Source: Hathewaya proteolytica DSM 3090
GTDB lineage: Bacteria > Bacillota > Clostridia > Clostridiales > Clostridiaceae
Direction of reading: 5' to 3'
Assembly: GCF_900142225.1 (NCBI RefSeq)
Contig: NZ_FRAD01000010.1
Location: 1 to 64,000 of the forward strand
DNA length: 64,000 nucleotides
Positions within the stretch are counted from its first letter, which is position 1. Every line of letters begins with the position of its first letter. This document shows positions 45,433 through 54,404 of this stretch, piece after piece. The notes beneath the pieces were generated by a model that saw only the letters and a list, made by a program, of their open reading frames with translations, did not search any database and had not been told where the DNA came from. Both the position numbers and the translations under genes were made by a program.

Positions 45433-46350
45433 ATGTTTGAAAAAAATATATTACTAGAGAAATTATATAACTATTTAGATAGAAAAAATATTGAACTAGA
45501 TGTTCCTATGAAGGAACACACAACCTTTAAACTTGGGGGAAAGGCTGAAGTATTTGTAAGCCCAGAGAATTATGAGCAAGTAAGGGCTTGTCTTAAGTGT
45601 TGCATAGAAAATAATACTCCTTATTTTGTACTTGGCAAGGGATCTAATTTACTTGTAAGAGATGGTGGATTCCATGGTGTAGTGATAAATTTAAAGAAGT
45701 TAGATAAATGTAGAGTAGAGGGAAAGTGTGTAATAGCTCAAGGTGGAGCTACCTTAATTCGTACAGCCATGATGGCAGCGGATAATTCTCTTAAAAACCT
45801 GGAGTTCGCCTCCGGTATACCTGGTAGTGTAGGTGGGGCAATCGCTATGAATGCAGGTGCCTATGGTGGAGAGATGAGCCATGTAGTAAAATCCATAAAG
45901 GTTATAGATGAAAATATGGAGATAAGGGATTTATGTCTACAAGAAATAGACTTTTCCTATAGAAATAGCATCGTCCTTAGAAAATCCTATATAGTTTTAG
46001 AATGTACCTTTGAATTGGAAAAGGGAAATGAAATAGAAATAAAAGATAGAATAAAGGATCTTACAAGGCGAAGAATAGAAAAGCAACCTTTGGAAAAGCC
46101 ATCTGCAGGAAGTACTTTTAAAAGGCCACAGGGGATGTTTGCTGGAAAGCTCATTGAGGATACTGGACTTAAGGGTTATAGTATAGGTGATGCGCAGGTA
46201 TCTGAAAAACACTCTAATTTTCTTGTAAACAATGGAAATGCCACAACAGCTGATATTTTAAAGCTTATTGAGCATATACAGAAAGAGGTATATAATAAGT
46301 TTAAGGTTAACCTTGAAACAGAGGTAAGAATAATTGGAGATGACAATTAA
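45433..46350 (+). CDS. murB: UDP-N-acetylenolpyruvoylglucosamine reductase
   Basis: MurB makes UDP-MurNAc with FAD and NADPH for peptidoglycan. The 305-residue product contains the FAD motifs FVLGKGSNLLVRDGGFHGVV and LEFASGIPGSVGGAIAMNAG, the RNSIV segment, the catalytic serine region KPSAGSTFKRP and the C-terminal Glu in LETEVRIIG. This is the short type II form usual in Firmicutes. AAGGAG lies 8 bases before the ATG. Confidence 0.97.
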   Translation: MFEKNILLEKLYNYLDRKNIELDVPMKEHTTFKLGGKAEVFVSPENYEQVRACLKCCIENNTPYFVLGKGSNLLVRDGGFHGVVINLKKLDKCRVEGKCVIAQGGATLIRTAMMAADNSLKNLEFASGIPGSVGGAIAMNAGAYGGEMSHVVKSIKVIDENMEIRDLCLQEIDFSYRNSIVLRKSYIVLECTFELEKGNEIEIKDRIKDLTRRRIEKQPLEKPSAGSTFKRPQGMFAGKLIEDTGLKGYSIGDAQVSEKHSNFLVNNGNATTADILKLIEHIQKEVYNKFKVNLETEVRIIGDDN

Positions 46351-46407
46351 AACATTAATTCTATTTATTTGTAAATATGTATTGGGACTTTGATTGGAGG
46401 TGTAATG

Positions 46408-47295
46408 ATGATGAAAATAATAATTGTAAGTGGACTTTCAGGAGCAGGGAAGAGTCAAGCTATGAAATCCCTAGAGGATTTGGGATATTTTTGTGTAGAT
46501 AACTTGCCACCAGCTTTGATACCTAAATTTGCAGAGGCGTGTGGTAAGGGGTCGGAGAAGGTCCAAAGGGTTGCCCTTGCTATTGATATAAGAGGTGGAG
46601 AATTCTTTGAGGACATATACGACAGCATTAATTATCTTGAGGACAATGAGTACAATTACAAGGTTTTGTTCATCGAGGCCAATGACGATGTTCTTATAAA
46701 AAGATATAAAGAATCTAGGAGAAAGCATCCCCTAGCACCTGATGGAAGATTGCTTAAGGGCATAGACAGCGAGAGAAAGAAGCTAGGAAAAGTAAGAGAT
46801 AAGGCAGATAATATCATAAATACTACAAAATTGACTGCAAGGCAATTGAAACAGAAAATTATTGAGATATACGGAGAAGATGGGCAGTTAGAAACTGATA
46901 TTGCTATAACCGTGCTATCCTTTGGATTTAAGTATGGAATTCCCGTGGACTCAGATCTGGTCTTTGATGTTAGATTTCTTCCAAATCCTTTTTATATAAT
47001 GGAGCTTAAGAAATTTTCAGGTCTTGACAAGGAAGTAGATGAGTACGTATTTTCCTTTGAAGAAACTAGGGAATTTGTAGACAAACTAATAGATTTATTT
47101 AACTTTCTTATACCTAGATATAAGAAAGAAGGAAAACATCAACTTATAATTTCCATAGGGTGTACAGGTGGAAGACATAGATCTGTGGCTATAGCAAAAA
47201 AACTATATGACAAACTAAACGAAAAAAAGTACAGGGTGAATTTAGACCATAGAGATATAAATGAAGATGCGAACAGAGGAGTTTTGAAGCTATGA
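46408..47295 (+). CDS. rapZ: RapZ/YvcJ nucleotide-binding protein
   Basis: The 295-residue product has Walker A GLSGAGKSQAM (residue about 9), family blocks KSLEDLGYFCVDNLPPALIP, HPLAPDGRLLKGI and VLSFGFKYGIP, and the C-terminal SIGCTGGRHRSVAIA domain. In E. coli RapZ is an RNA-binding adaptor; YvcJ of Bacillus is a GTPase/ATPase. Three ATGs stand in a row (46405, 46408, 46411) after GGAGG; the middle one has the best spacing. yvcK overlaps the stop codon by 4 bases. Confidence 0.93.
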   Translation: MMKIIIVSGLSGAGKSQAMKSLEDLGYFCVDNLPPALIPKFAEACGKGSEKVQRVALAIDIRGGEFFEDIYDSINYLEDNEYNYKVLFIEANDDVLIKRYKESRRKHPLAPDGRLLKGIDSERKKLGKVRDKADNIINTTKLTARQLKQKIIEIYGEDGQLETDIAITVLSFGFKYGIPVDSDLVFDVRFLPNPFYIMELKKFSGLDKEVDEYVFSFEETREFVDKLIDLFNFLIPRYKKEGKHQLIISIGCTGGRHRSVAIAKKLYDKLNEKKYRVNLDHRDINEDANRGVLKL

Positions 47296-48611
47296 AGCTG
47301 AAATTTTTGTTTTCCCGTGCTGAAGGCATAAAAAAATGGTTAGTTTCTCTTGTTATTGGCATAATAATTGTAATATCGTGCTGTATAGCAATTGGATATC
47401 ACGCTGATGACAATGTTTTAGCTGTAGGTCTTTATGCGGTGGCAGTGTTTTTTGGGCTACTTCTATGTGTGGTGTCTATAAAGGCGTCACTAAAATGTAT
47501 AGTAAGACTTATAAATAGACTAAATAATAATATTTTAGATTCTAAGAAATTGGAAAAGGAGCTCTGTGAAAGTGCTGAAATTTCTAAAGGACCAAGGGTT
47601 GTATTAATAGGTGGGGGTACTGGGCTTTCCAATCTTCTTAGAGGTATGAAAAAATTCACTTGCAACATAACGGCTATTGTAACTGTGGGAGACGATGGAG
47701 GGGGATCTGGCATCTTAAGACAAGACTTAGATATGATTCCACCAGGAGATATACGAAACTGCATTCTTGCCTTAGCAAATACGGAACCTATTATGGAGGA
47801 ATTGCTAGAGTACAGGTTTACAGAGGGGCGCTTAAAGGGTCAGAGCTTTGGAAATCTATTTCTAGCAGCTATGGACGGAATATCTGAGAATTTCATGGAA
47901 GCAGTAAAAAAGGTGAGTTCAGTACTGGCAGTGAAGGGAAATGTGCTACCAGTTACTATGAAGAAAATAACTTTGAAAGCAAAACTAGAAAATGGGAACA
48001 TGGTTGAAGGTGAGTCCAATATTCCAAAGGAAGCATCAGAACAAAATTCACCTATAAAAAAAATGTATATAGAGCCAAGTGATGCTAGGGGGCTTAGAGA
48101 AGCAGTACTTGCCATTAAAGAGGCAGATGCTATAATCATGGGTCCAGGAAGTCTGTACACTAGTATAATGCCAAATCTTTTAGTCAATGACATACGAAAA
48201 GAAATTCACAAATCTGTGGCGACAAAGATATATATTTCAAATATTATGACACAACATGGGGAGACAGATAACTTTACAGTAAAAGATCATGTGAAGATAA
48301 TTCAGGATCATTGTGGCAAGGAGATAATCGATTATGTCATTGCAAACAATGGAAGTATATCTGAAGAACTAGAAAAAAAGTACTATTCAGAAGAAGCAAA
48401 GCTTGTAGAACTCAATAAAGAAGAAGTTGAAAAATTAGGTGTTAAACTTATTGAAGACAATTTAATAAAAGTAAAGGACAACTTTATACGTCACGATACT
48501 TACAGAATTTGTGAGATAATTGTCAATGATATTATGAAGAAAGAGTTGTGTCTTCACGAAAAAAAGCGTCTTCAAGATATAAAACAGCAATTGGATCTAA
48601 CAAAAAAGTAG
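47292..48611 (+). CDS. yvcK: YvcK/CofD-like gluconeogenesis and morphology factor
   Basis: The 439-residue product has two N-terminal membrane helices (about 17-36 and 43-63), then the CofD-like domain beginning VVLIGGGTGLSNLLRGMK, followed by VTVGDDGGGSGILRQDL and MGPGSLYTSIMPNLLV. YvcK proteins bind UDP-sugars and are needed for growth on gluconeogenic carbon and for normal cell shape. The N-terminal helices are an addition seen in clostridial members. ATG 47292 overlaps rapZ (ATGA). Confidence 0.93.
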   Translation: MKLKFLFSRAEGIKKWLVSLVIGIIIVISCCIAIGYHADDNVLAVGLYAVAVFFGLLLCVVSIKASLKCIVRLINRLNNNILDSKKLEKELCESAEISKGPRVVLIGGGTGLSNLLRGMKKFTCNITAIVTVGDDGGGSGILRQDLDMIPPGDIRNCILALANTEPIMEELLEYRFTEGRLKGQSFGNLFLAAMDGISENFMEAVKKVSSVLAVKGNVLPVTMKKITLKAKLENGNMVEGESNIPKEASEQNSPIKKMYIEPSDARGLREAVLAIKEADAIIMGPGSLYTSIMPNLLVNDIRKEIHKSVATKIYISNIMTQHGETDNFTVKDHVKIIQDHCGKEIIDYVIANNGSISEELEKKYYSEEAKLVELNKEEVEKLGVKLIEDNLIKVKDNFIRHDTYRICEIIVNDIMKKELCLHEKKRLQDIKQQLDLTKK

Positions 48612-48648
48612 CAATGTTAAGAAGGAAAATAAGAAATAGGAGTAGATT

Positions 48649-49602
48649 ATGTCGTTTTCATCAAAGGTAAAAAGTGAAGTTTGCAGGATAACGGATATGT
48701 CCAAAGAGGAAGCAAGATCCCTTTTATCGGCTATCATGAAAGTTAGTGGTTCTATTACCATTGGATGCAATAGGCAGGTTAGCTTTAAGGTAACTACAGA
48801 AAATCCTGCCATTGCAAGGCTTACATTTAAGATATTAAAAGAACACTTCAAAATTCATACAAGATTACTTGTAAAACGAAGTAACTCTCTTAAGAAAAAT
48901 AATGTATACATGGTTATGATAACTGAGGAAATGGGACTTAGAGAATTTTTATATGGGATAAAGATTTTAGATGACAAGGAAGATATATTATCCTTTAATT
49001 ACACAGTTCCAGAGGAATTTATAGATACAGATTTGACACGTAAGGCATATATAAGAGGGGCCTTTCTAGGAGCTGGGAGTATCAGCAATCCTGAAAAAAC
49101 CTACCATTTAGAGTTTGTAACCCACAATGAAGACTATGCCAATGAACTGAGCAGAGTTATAAATTCTTATGATTTAAATTCAAAAGTTATTCAAAGAAAA
49201 AATAGTTATATTGTGTACTTAAAAGAAGGGGAACAAATTGTTGATGTGCTAAACATCATCGGTGCCCATTCAAATCTTTTATACTTAGAAAATGTTAGAA
49301 TAATGAAGGAAATGCGCAACAACGTAAACAGACTTGTAAATTGTGAAACAGCCAATTTAAGCAAAACCGTCAATGCAGCAGTGCGTCAGATTGAGTGCAT
49401 AAAGCGCATCGAAAGTGAACTAGGATTGCAAAGACTGCCGGCAAACCTAAGAGAAATAGCAGAACTTAGGATAAAATATCCTGATGAATCCTTAAAGGAT
49501 TTAGGCATGATGTTAGACCCACCAGTGGGGAAATCTGGTGTCAATCATAGACTTAGAAGAATCGAAAAAATAGCAAATGAAATAATTAAAGATAAAAAAT
49601 AG
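48649..49602 (+). CDS. whiA: DNA-binding protein WhiA
   Basis: WhiA is a conserved Gram-positive protein that affects division and chromosome segregation. The 317-residue product begins MSFSSKVKSEVCRI, has a LAGLIDADG-homing-endonuclease-like part (RKAYIRGAFLGAGSISNPEK near residue 130) without nuclease activity in the family, and a C-terminal helix-turn-helix (LKDLGMMLDPPVGKSGVNHR). rapZ-yvcK-whiA is the standard order in Firmicutes. A terminator overlaps its stop codon. Confidence 0.96.
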   Translation: MSFSSKVKSEVCRITDMSKEEARSLLSAIMKVSGSITIGCNRQVSFKVTTENPAIARLTFKILKEHFKIHTRLLVKRSNSLKKNNVYMVMITEEMGLREFLYGIKILDDKEDILSFNYTVPEEFIDTDLTRKAYIRGAFLGAGSISNPEKTYHLEFVTHNEDYANELSRVINSYDLNSKVIQRKNSYIVYLKEGEQIVDVLNIIGAHSNLLYLENVRIMKEMRNNVNRLVNCETANLSKTVNAAVRQIECIKRIESELGLQRLPANLREIAELRIKYPDESLKDLGMMLDPPVGKSGVNHRLRRIEKIANEIIKDKK

Positions 49603-49628
49603 AGCTGGCTTAATTGCCAGCTCTATTT
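49601..49628 (+). terminator. Terminator after whiA
   Basis: AGAGCTGGC (49601-49609) pairs with GCCAGCTCT (49616-49624), followed by ATTTTC. It also overlaps the 3' end of the small minus-strand gene. Confidence 0.8.
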
Positions 49629-49777
49629 TCGTCACCAACGTAATCAGTTTCCAAACTCTCTAAATTTTCATCTTGTATGTTGTCACATTTATTTTTACAG
49701 TATTTACTTAAGGCATAATAGCCAGCAGCAAGACCTAAGATTGTAAACCTTTTCATTCGTTTAAAATTTGACTTCAC
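49610..49777 (-). CDS. Small 55-aa protein, unrecognised
   Basis: Reading the minus strand gives GTG 49777, 55 codons and TAA at 49610-49612. The product begins MKSNFKRMKRFTILGLAAGY, a basic start with a short hydrophobic stretch, has two cysteines (SKYCKNKC) and an acidic C-terminal half. AGAGGTGAT lies 6 bases before the GTG, a good ribosome site. It may be a small membrane-associated protein; I know no family. Its end runs into the whiA terminator hairpin. Confidence 0.6.
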   Translation of the reverse strand: MKSNFKRMKRFTILGLAAGYYALSKYCKNKCDNIQDENLESLETDYVGDENRAGN

Positions 49778-49867
49778 GCAAATCACCTCTACATTATTTT
49801 TTGTAGTTATATAAATATTATACTATTGAGTTGATGGAATGTACACAGGATTTATCTTATAAAGTAT

Positions 49868-49899
49868 AAAACGCAGATTCTGGGGGAGAATCTGCGTTT
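49868..49899 (-). terminator. Terminator of reverse rubrerythrin
   Basis: AAAACGCAGATTCT (49868-49881) pairs with AGAATCTGCGTTT (49887-49899). The hairpin lies 20 bases after the rubrerythrin stop codon and could act in both directions. Confidence 0.8.
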
Positions 49900-49919
49900 A
49901 TTTTGGGGGGAATTAATAA

Positions 49920-50465
49920 TTAACCGAAATATCTTTCCAATAATCCTTTGAAGCCTTTTCCATGTCTTGCTTCGTCTTTTGCCATTTCATGAACTGTGTC
50001 GTGAATTGCATCGTAGTTTAATTTCTTAGCTAAAGTTGCAAGCTCTTTCTTTCCAGCAGTTGCACCGTGTTCAGCGTCAACTCTCATCTCAAGGTTTTTC
50101 TTTGTGTCGTTAGTTAAAACTTCACCAAGTAATTCAGCAAACTTTGCAGCATGCTCAGCTTCTTCTAAAGCGTATCTCTTGAAAGCTTCAGCTATTTCTG
50201 GGTAACCATCTCTATCTGCTTGACGGCTCATGGCAAGGTACATACCAACTTCAGTACACTCTCCAGCGAAGTTTGCTCTTAATCCTTCTAATACTTGTGG
50301 ATCTACGCCTTGAGCAACGCCTACTTTATGTTCATCAGCCCAAGTCATGCCTTCTTCGTTCTTTTCTATAAATTTATCTCTTGTTGCTTTACATATTGGA
50401 CAGACTTCTGGAGCCTGTTCTCCTTCATAAACATATCCACATACTGAACAAACAAATTTTTTCAT
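49920..50465 (-). CDS. Reverse rubrerythrin (rubredoxin domain N-terminal)
   Basis: This 181-residue protein reduces hydrogen peroxide and oxygen in anaerobes. A rubredoxin domain with CSVCGYVYEG and CPICK lies at the N-terminus, followed by a ferritin-like diiron domain (FAGECTEVGMYLAMSRQA, EEAEHAAKFAEL, EMAKDEARHGKG); classical rubrerythrins have the opposite order, so this is a revRbr. ATG 50465 is 9 bases after AGGAGG; an ATG two codons earlier is too close to that site. revRbr of Clostridium acetobutylicum is repressed by PerR, and an AT-rich palindrome lies in the promoter here. Confidence 0.93.
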   Translation of the reverse strand: MKKFVCSVCGYVYEGEQAPEVCPICKATRDKFIEKNEEGMTWADEHKVGVAQGVDPQVLEGLRANFAGECTEVGMYLAMSRQADRDGYPEIAEAFKRYALEEAEHAAKFAELLGEVLTNDTKKNLEMRVDAEHGATAGKKELATLAKKLNYDAIHDTVHEMAKDEARHGKGFKGLLERYFG

Positions 50466-50538
50466 AATCATTATCCTCCTAGATTTATATCTTAATTATT
50501 TATTATCTTTAATATTCAATAACTATCTGACAGTTATT

Positions 50539-50567
50539 ATTATACGATAATAATTATTATTTAGCAA
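50539..50567 (-). promoter_or_regulatory. Promoter of reverse rubrerythrin with palindrome in the spacer
   Basis: On the minus strand TTGCTA (50562-50567), 17 bases, then TATAAT (50539-50544). The spacer is almost filled by the palindrome ATAATAATTATTAT (50547-50560). A further inverted repeat, ATAACT-N7-AGTTAT (50519-50537), covers the expected start of transcription. Confidence 0.7.
50547..50560. repeat. Palindrome copy 1, candidate PerR-like operator
   Basis: ATAATAATTATTAT is a perfect 14-bp palindrome between the -35 and -10 boxes of the rubrerythrin promoter. It resembles, but does not equal, the PerR box TTATAATNATTATAA. Confidence 0.45.
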
Positions 50568-50658
50568 TAGGTTTTTGAAAAAAATTTAAAAAAAGTTTTT
50601 TGGGGTTTTTCTAGTAATTAATTAGTCGTATATTATATGATATGACTTGACTTTGAGA

Positions 50659-50674
50659 TATAATAATTATTATA
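50659..50674. repeat. Palindrome copy 2, upstream of dnaE
   Basis: TATAATAATTATTATA is a perfect 16-bp palindrome containing the same 14 bases as copy 1 (50660-50673). It overlaps a possible -10 box (TATAAT 50659-50664) for dnaE, 35 bases before the start codon. Confidence 0.45.
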
Positions 50675-50708
50675 GGAATAAAATTTACAGGAAAGGAGCG
50701 AGAATATT

Positions 50709-53700
50709 ATGGGAGAGTTTGTTCACTTACATACACATACGGGATACAGTCTTCTAGATGGAGCCGGAAAGATTCCAGACATCATAAAGAGAACAAAGGA
50801 ACTAGGTATGGATGCCATAGCCATAACAGACCATGGTTCCATGTTTGGCTGTGTAGAGTTTTATAAGGAAGCTAAAAAAGAAGGAATAAAACCCATTATA
50901 GGATGTGAAATTTATGTAGCTACAAAATCCATGTACATCAAAAATCCGGACAGCGACAATGAGACTTGTCATCTCGTTCTTTTGGTTAAGAATGAAACAG
51001 GTTATGAAAATTTGATGAAAATAGTAAGTAAAGCCTCTATAGATGGGTTTTATTATAAACCTCGTGTGGATCATGAATATCTTCAAGCTCACAGTGAAGG
51101 ACTTATAGCCACCAGTGCTTGTCAAGGAGGAGAAGTGCAAAAGTATCTTCTTCGAGGATTGCATGACAAGGCCAAGAGTGCAGCATTATTTTACAAATCC
51201 ATTTTTAAGGACAGTTTTTACTTGGAACTTCAATATCACGGAACTCCAGAGGATTTAAAGCTCAATGAGGAATTGGTGAAGTTGTCCAAGGAAACTCACA
51301 TTCCTTTAGTTTGCACAAATGATATTCACTACGTAAATAAGGACGATTGGTATGCCCATGATGTGCTTATATGTATACAGACAGGTAAAACTGTGGACGA
51401 TGAAAATAGAATGCAATACTCCGCTAGGGATTTTTATATAAAGTCCCCGGAAGAGATGAAGAAAAACTTTGCCTATGCACCAGAGGCCATTGAAAACACT
51501 GTAAAAATTGCAGAGCAGTGCAATTTTGATTATGAATTTCACAAATCAAAGCTTCCAAATTTTCCATTGCCTGAAAGCACAAATCATGCAGAATATCTAG
51601 AGGAACGTTGCTATGAAGGTCTAGTAATGAGGTATGATGTGTTTGGGGAACTTAGGAATAAAGATATAAGCCCGAAACAGGTTAGAAAATTTGCAGAAGA
51701 AAATGAAGAAGCAAGGATGTATACGGAGAGAATGGATTATGAGCTCAATGTAATTACCACCATGGGATACGTGGATTATTTTCTAATAGTTTGGGATTTT
51801 ATACGATTTGCTAGGGAAAATGGAATAATGACAGGGCCAGGAAGAGGCTCAGGGGCTGCTTCCATCGTTGCTTATTCCTTGGAGATAACTAAAATAGATC
51901 CAATCAAATATAACCTTATTTTTGAAAGGTTTTTAAATCCAGAGAGAATATCCATGCCCGATATTGATAGTGACTTTTGCTACGAAAGAAGGCAAGAAGT
52001 AATTGACTATGTGGTAGAAAAGTATGGTAAGGACAACGTGTCTCAAATTGTGACCTTTGGTACCATGGCCGCTAGAGTTTGTATAAGAGATGTAGGAAGA
52101 GCCATGAATTATAGCTATGGTGAAGTGGATAAAATAGCAAAGATGGTTCCAGCCATGTTGAACATCACCATTGACAAGGCACTGGAAATAAATCCAGAAT
52201 TGAAAGAAGCATATGATGGCGATGAAAGAGTAAAAAACCTAATAGATATAGCCAAAAGATTAGAAGGTCTTCCAAGGCACACCTCTACCCATGCAGCAGG
52301 TGTTGTTATAGCGTCAAAACCTCTTGTAAATTATGTACCACTTCTAAAAAATGAAGAAGCTATTGTGGCACAATTTGACATGAACACGCTGGAAGAACTT
52401 GGACTTTTAAAGATGGATTTCCTTGGTCTTAGAACTCTTACGGTTATTAGAGATACAGTGAATATAATTAAAGAAACTAAAGGCATAGATGTGGACATGG
52501 ACAAAATAGATTTTGAAGACAAAAATGTCTACAATATGATAGGTGAAGGAGATACTGTAGGAGTATTTCAATTAGAGTCCTCTGGTATGACTAGCTTTAT
52601 GAAGGATTTAAAGCCAGACAGTTTAGAGGATATAATAGCTGGTATAAGTCTTTATAGACCAGGTCCTATGGCAGAAATACCACGTTATGTGCAAAACAAA
52701 CGAGATCCTCAGCATATTGAGTATATAACACCAGAGTTAGAGCCTATTTTAAATGTTACCTATGGGTGTACCATTTACCAAGAGCAGGTAATGCAGGTAG
52801 TAAGGGATCTTGCTGGCTATTCCATGGGACGAAGTGACTTAGTAAGAAGAGCCATGTCCAAAAAGAAACACAAGGTCATGGAAGAAGAGAGACATAATTT
52901 CATCCACGGTATTGTAGATGAAAATGGAAAGGTGGAGGTAGAGGGCTGCCTTAGAAGGGGTATTAGTGAAGACGTAGCCAACGCCATATACGATTCCCTC
53001 ATGGATTTCGCTTCCTATGGTTTCAATAAAGCCCATGCAGCAGCCTATGCCATTGTAGCCTATGAAACGGCATACCTGATAAGGTATTACCCTGTAGAGT
53101 ACACAGCGGCAATTTTAAACTCTGTCATGGGCAATAGTGAAAAAGTTTCTTTTTATATAAGATATGCGGAGAGTGCAGGAATACAGGTGTTGACACCGGA
53201 TATAAACAAAAGTTATGCCAAGTTTACTGTGGAAAATGGATGCATACGATTTGGATTGGCATCGGTGAAGAATGTAGGAATAAATGTGATAAATGAAATT
53301 GTTAAGTCTAGAAATGAAAAAGGTGATTTTATAGATTTCCTTGACTTTTGCAATAAGATAGATGGAAATTATATAAATAAAAGAGTGGTGGAGAGTCTAA
53401 TTAAGGTGGGAGCCTTTGATAGATTTCAGATACACAGATCTCAATTACTCATGGTATATGAAAAAATTCTAGATGGCATAATAACTAGCAAGAGAAAGAA
53501 CATAGAAGGGCAGATTAGTCTTTTTGACAGTCCTTCTGAGGAAATGGCCAGTGTTAGTTTTGAGTATCCAAAGATTAATGAGTTCGAGAAGAAATACCTT
53601 CTTGCCATGGAAAAAGAGATGAGTGGCATATATCTTTCAGGACATCCGCTAGATGAGTACGAAGAGACTTTAAATGTACTCCATGTGACTCCATTATCTA

Positions 53701-54275
53701 ATATTGTCAGCAGAGAAGAACAATTGGATGAAGAGGACAATCTAGAATCCGTAGTGATGAATAAAAAGGTGAATCTAGCAGATGGAGAAACTGTGGTTAT
53801 TGCAGGGTTAATATCTACTGTGAAGAGGCTTACTACAAAGAAAAATGATTTTATGGCATTTATAAACGTGGAGGATCTAGAAGAGTCCGTGGAGTGCATA
53901 GTATTTCCTAAAATTCTTTCTCAATTCAACAATCTCATTGAAGAAGATAATCTAGTAGTAATACGAGGAAGAATTAGCTACAAGGATGAGGAAACTAAGA
54001 TATTATGTGAACACATTGAGCAGCTATATAAAATAGGAGACGAAAAGATATACGCCCTACTTGAAGATGAACCAGAAGTAAGGAAGATTACAGATCTTAT
54101 AAAGAAAAATATTGATAAGTTCAAAGGGCGAACTCCCGTATATTTATGCACAAAAGATAGAAAAACATTCTTGATAGATAGGGAGTATTGGGTCAACGGA
54201 GAAATGGAAGTACTTAAATTTTTAAAAGAACACTGCGGAGAGGAAAACGTAAAAGTAATAACGCAACATGGCTAA
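50709..54275 (+). CDS. dnaE: DNA polymerase III alpha subunit, DnaE type
   Basis: The 1188-residue product has the N-terminal PHP domain (FVHLHTHTGYSLLDGA, ITDHGSMFG), the palm with catalytic aspartates (SMPDIDSDFCYERR, residues about 415-428), the GPGRGSGAASIVAY motif, fingers with YGCTIYQEQVMQVV, HhH region and a C-terminal OB-fold (VVIAGLISTVKRLTTKKNDF). It lacks the exonuclease insertion of PolC, so it is the DnaE-type polymerase, in Firmicutes used for primer extension or translesion work beside PolC. GGAAAGGAGCG lies ahead of the ATG. Confidence 0.97.
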   Translation: MGEFVHLHTHTGYSLLDGAGKIPDIIKRTKELGMDAIAITDHGSMFGCVEFYKEAKKEGIKPIIGCEIYVATKSMYIKNPDSDNETCHLVLLVKNETGYENLMKIVSKASIDGFYYKPRVDHEYLQAHSEGLIATSACQGGEVQKYLLRGLHDKAKSAALFYKSIFKDSFYLELQYHGTPEDLKLNEELVKLSKETHIPLVCTNDIHYVNKDDWYAHDVLICIQTGKTVDDENRMQYSARDFYIKSPEEMKKNFAYAPEAIENTVKIAEQCNFDYEFHKSKLPNFPLPESTNHAEYLEERCYEGLVMRYDVFGELRNKDISPKQVRKFAEENEEARMYTERMDYELNVITTMGYVDYFLIVWDFIRFARENGIMTGPGRGSGAASIVAYSLEITKIDPIKYNLIFERFLNPERISMPDIDSDFCYERRQEVIDYVVEKYGKDNVSQIVTFGTMAARVCIRDVGRAMNYSYGEVDKIAKMVPAMLNITIDKALEINPELKEAYDGDERVKNLIDIAKRLEGLPRHTSTHAAGVVIASKPLVNYVPLLKNEEAIVAQFDMNTLEELGLLKMDFLGLRTLTVIRDTVNIIKETKGIDVDMDKIDFEDKNVYNMIGEGDTVGVFQLESSGMTSFMKDLKPDSLEDIIAGISLYRPGPMAEIPRYVQNKRDPQHIEYITPELEPILNVTYGCTIYQEQVMQVVRDLAGYSMGRSDLVRRAMSKKKHKVMEEERHNFIHGIVDENGKVEVEGCLRRGISEDVANAIYDSLMDFASYGFNKAHAAAYAIVAYETAYLIRYYPVEYTAAILNSVMGNSEKVSFYIRYAESAGIQVLTPDINKSYAKFTVENGCIRFGLASVKNVGINVINEIVKSRNEKGDFIDFLDFCNKIDGNYINKRVVESLIKVGAFDRFQIHRSQLLMVYEKILDGIITSKRKNIEGQISLFDSPSEEMASVSFEYPKINEFEKKYLLAMEKEMSGIYLSGHPLDEYEETLNVLHVTPLSNIVSREEQLDEEDNLESVVMNKKVNLADGETVVIAGLISTVKRLTTKKNDFMAFINVEDLEESVECIVFPKILSQFNNLIEEDNLVVIRGRISYKDEETKILCEHIEQLYKIGDEKIYALLEDEPEVRKITDLIKKNIDKFKGRTPVYLCTKDRKTFLIDREYWVNGEMEVLKFLKEHCGEENVKVITQHG

Positions 54276-54404
54276 TACAAGGTTTTTATGAAAATTTGTA
54301 AGTGCATATTTAAAAATTGGTTCAAATAGGATACAATATATATGTATATTTATTTTTATTTTTGGGTATAAGTTTGTAAAATAATTAACAGGAGGGGCAT
54401 AGCG

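Noticed and set aside
53441..53899. 152-codon open frame on minus inside dnaE
   Set aside because: Mirror frame of conserved dnaE sequence; low-complexity Ser/Phe-rich product and no start signal.
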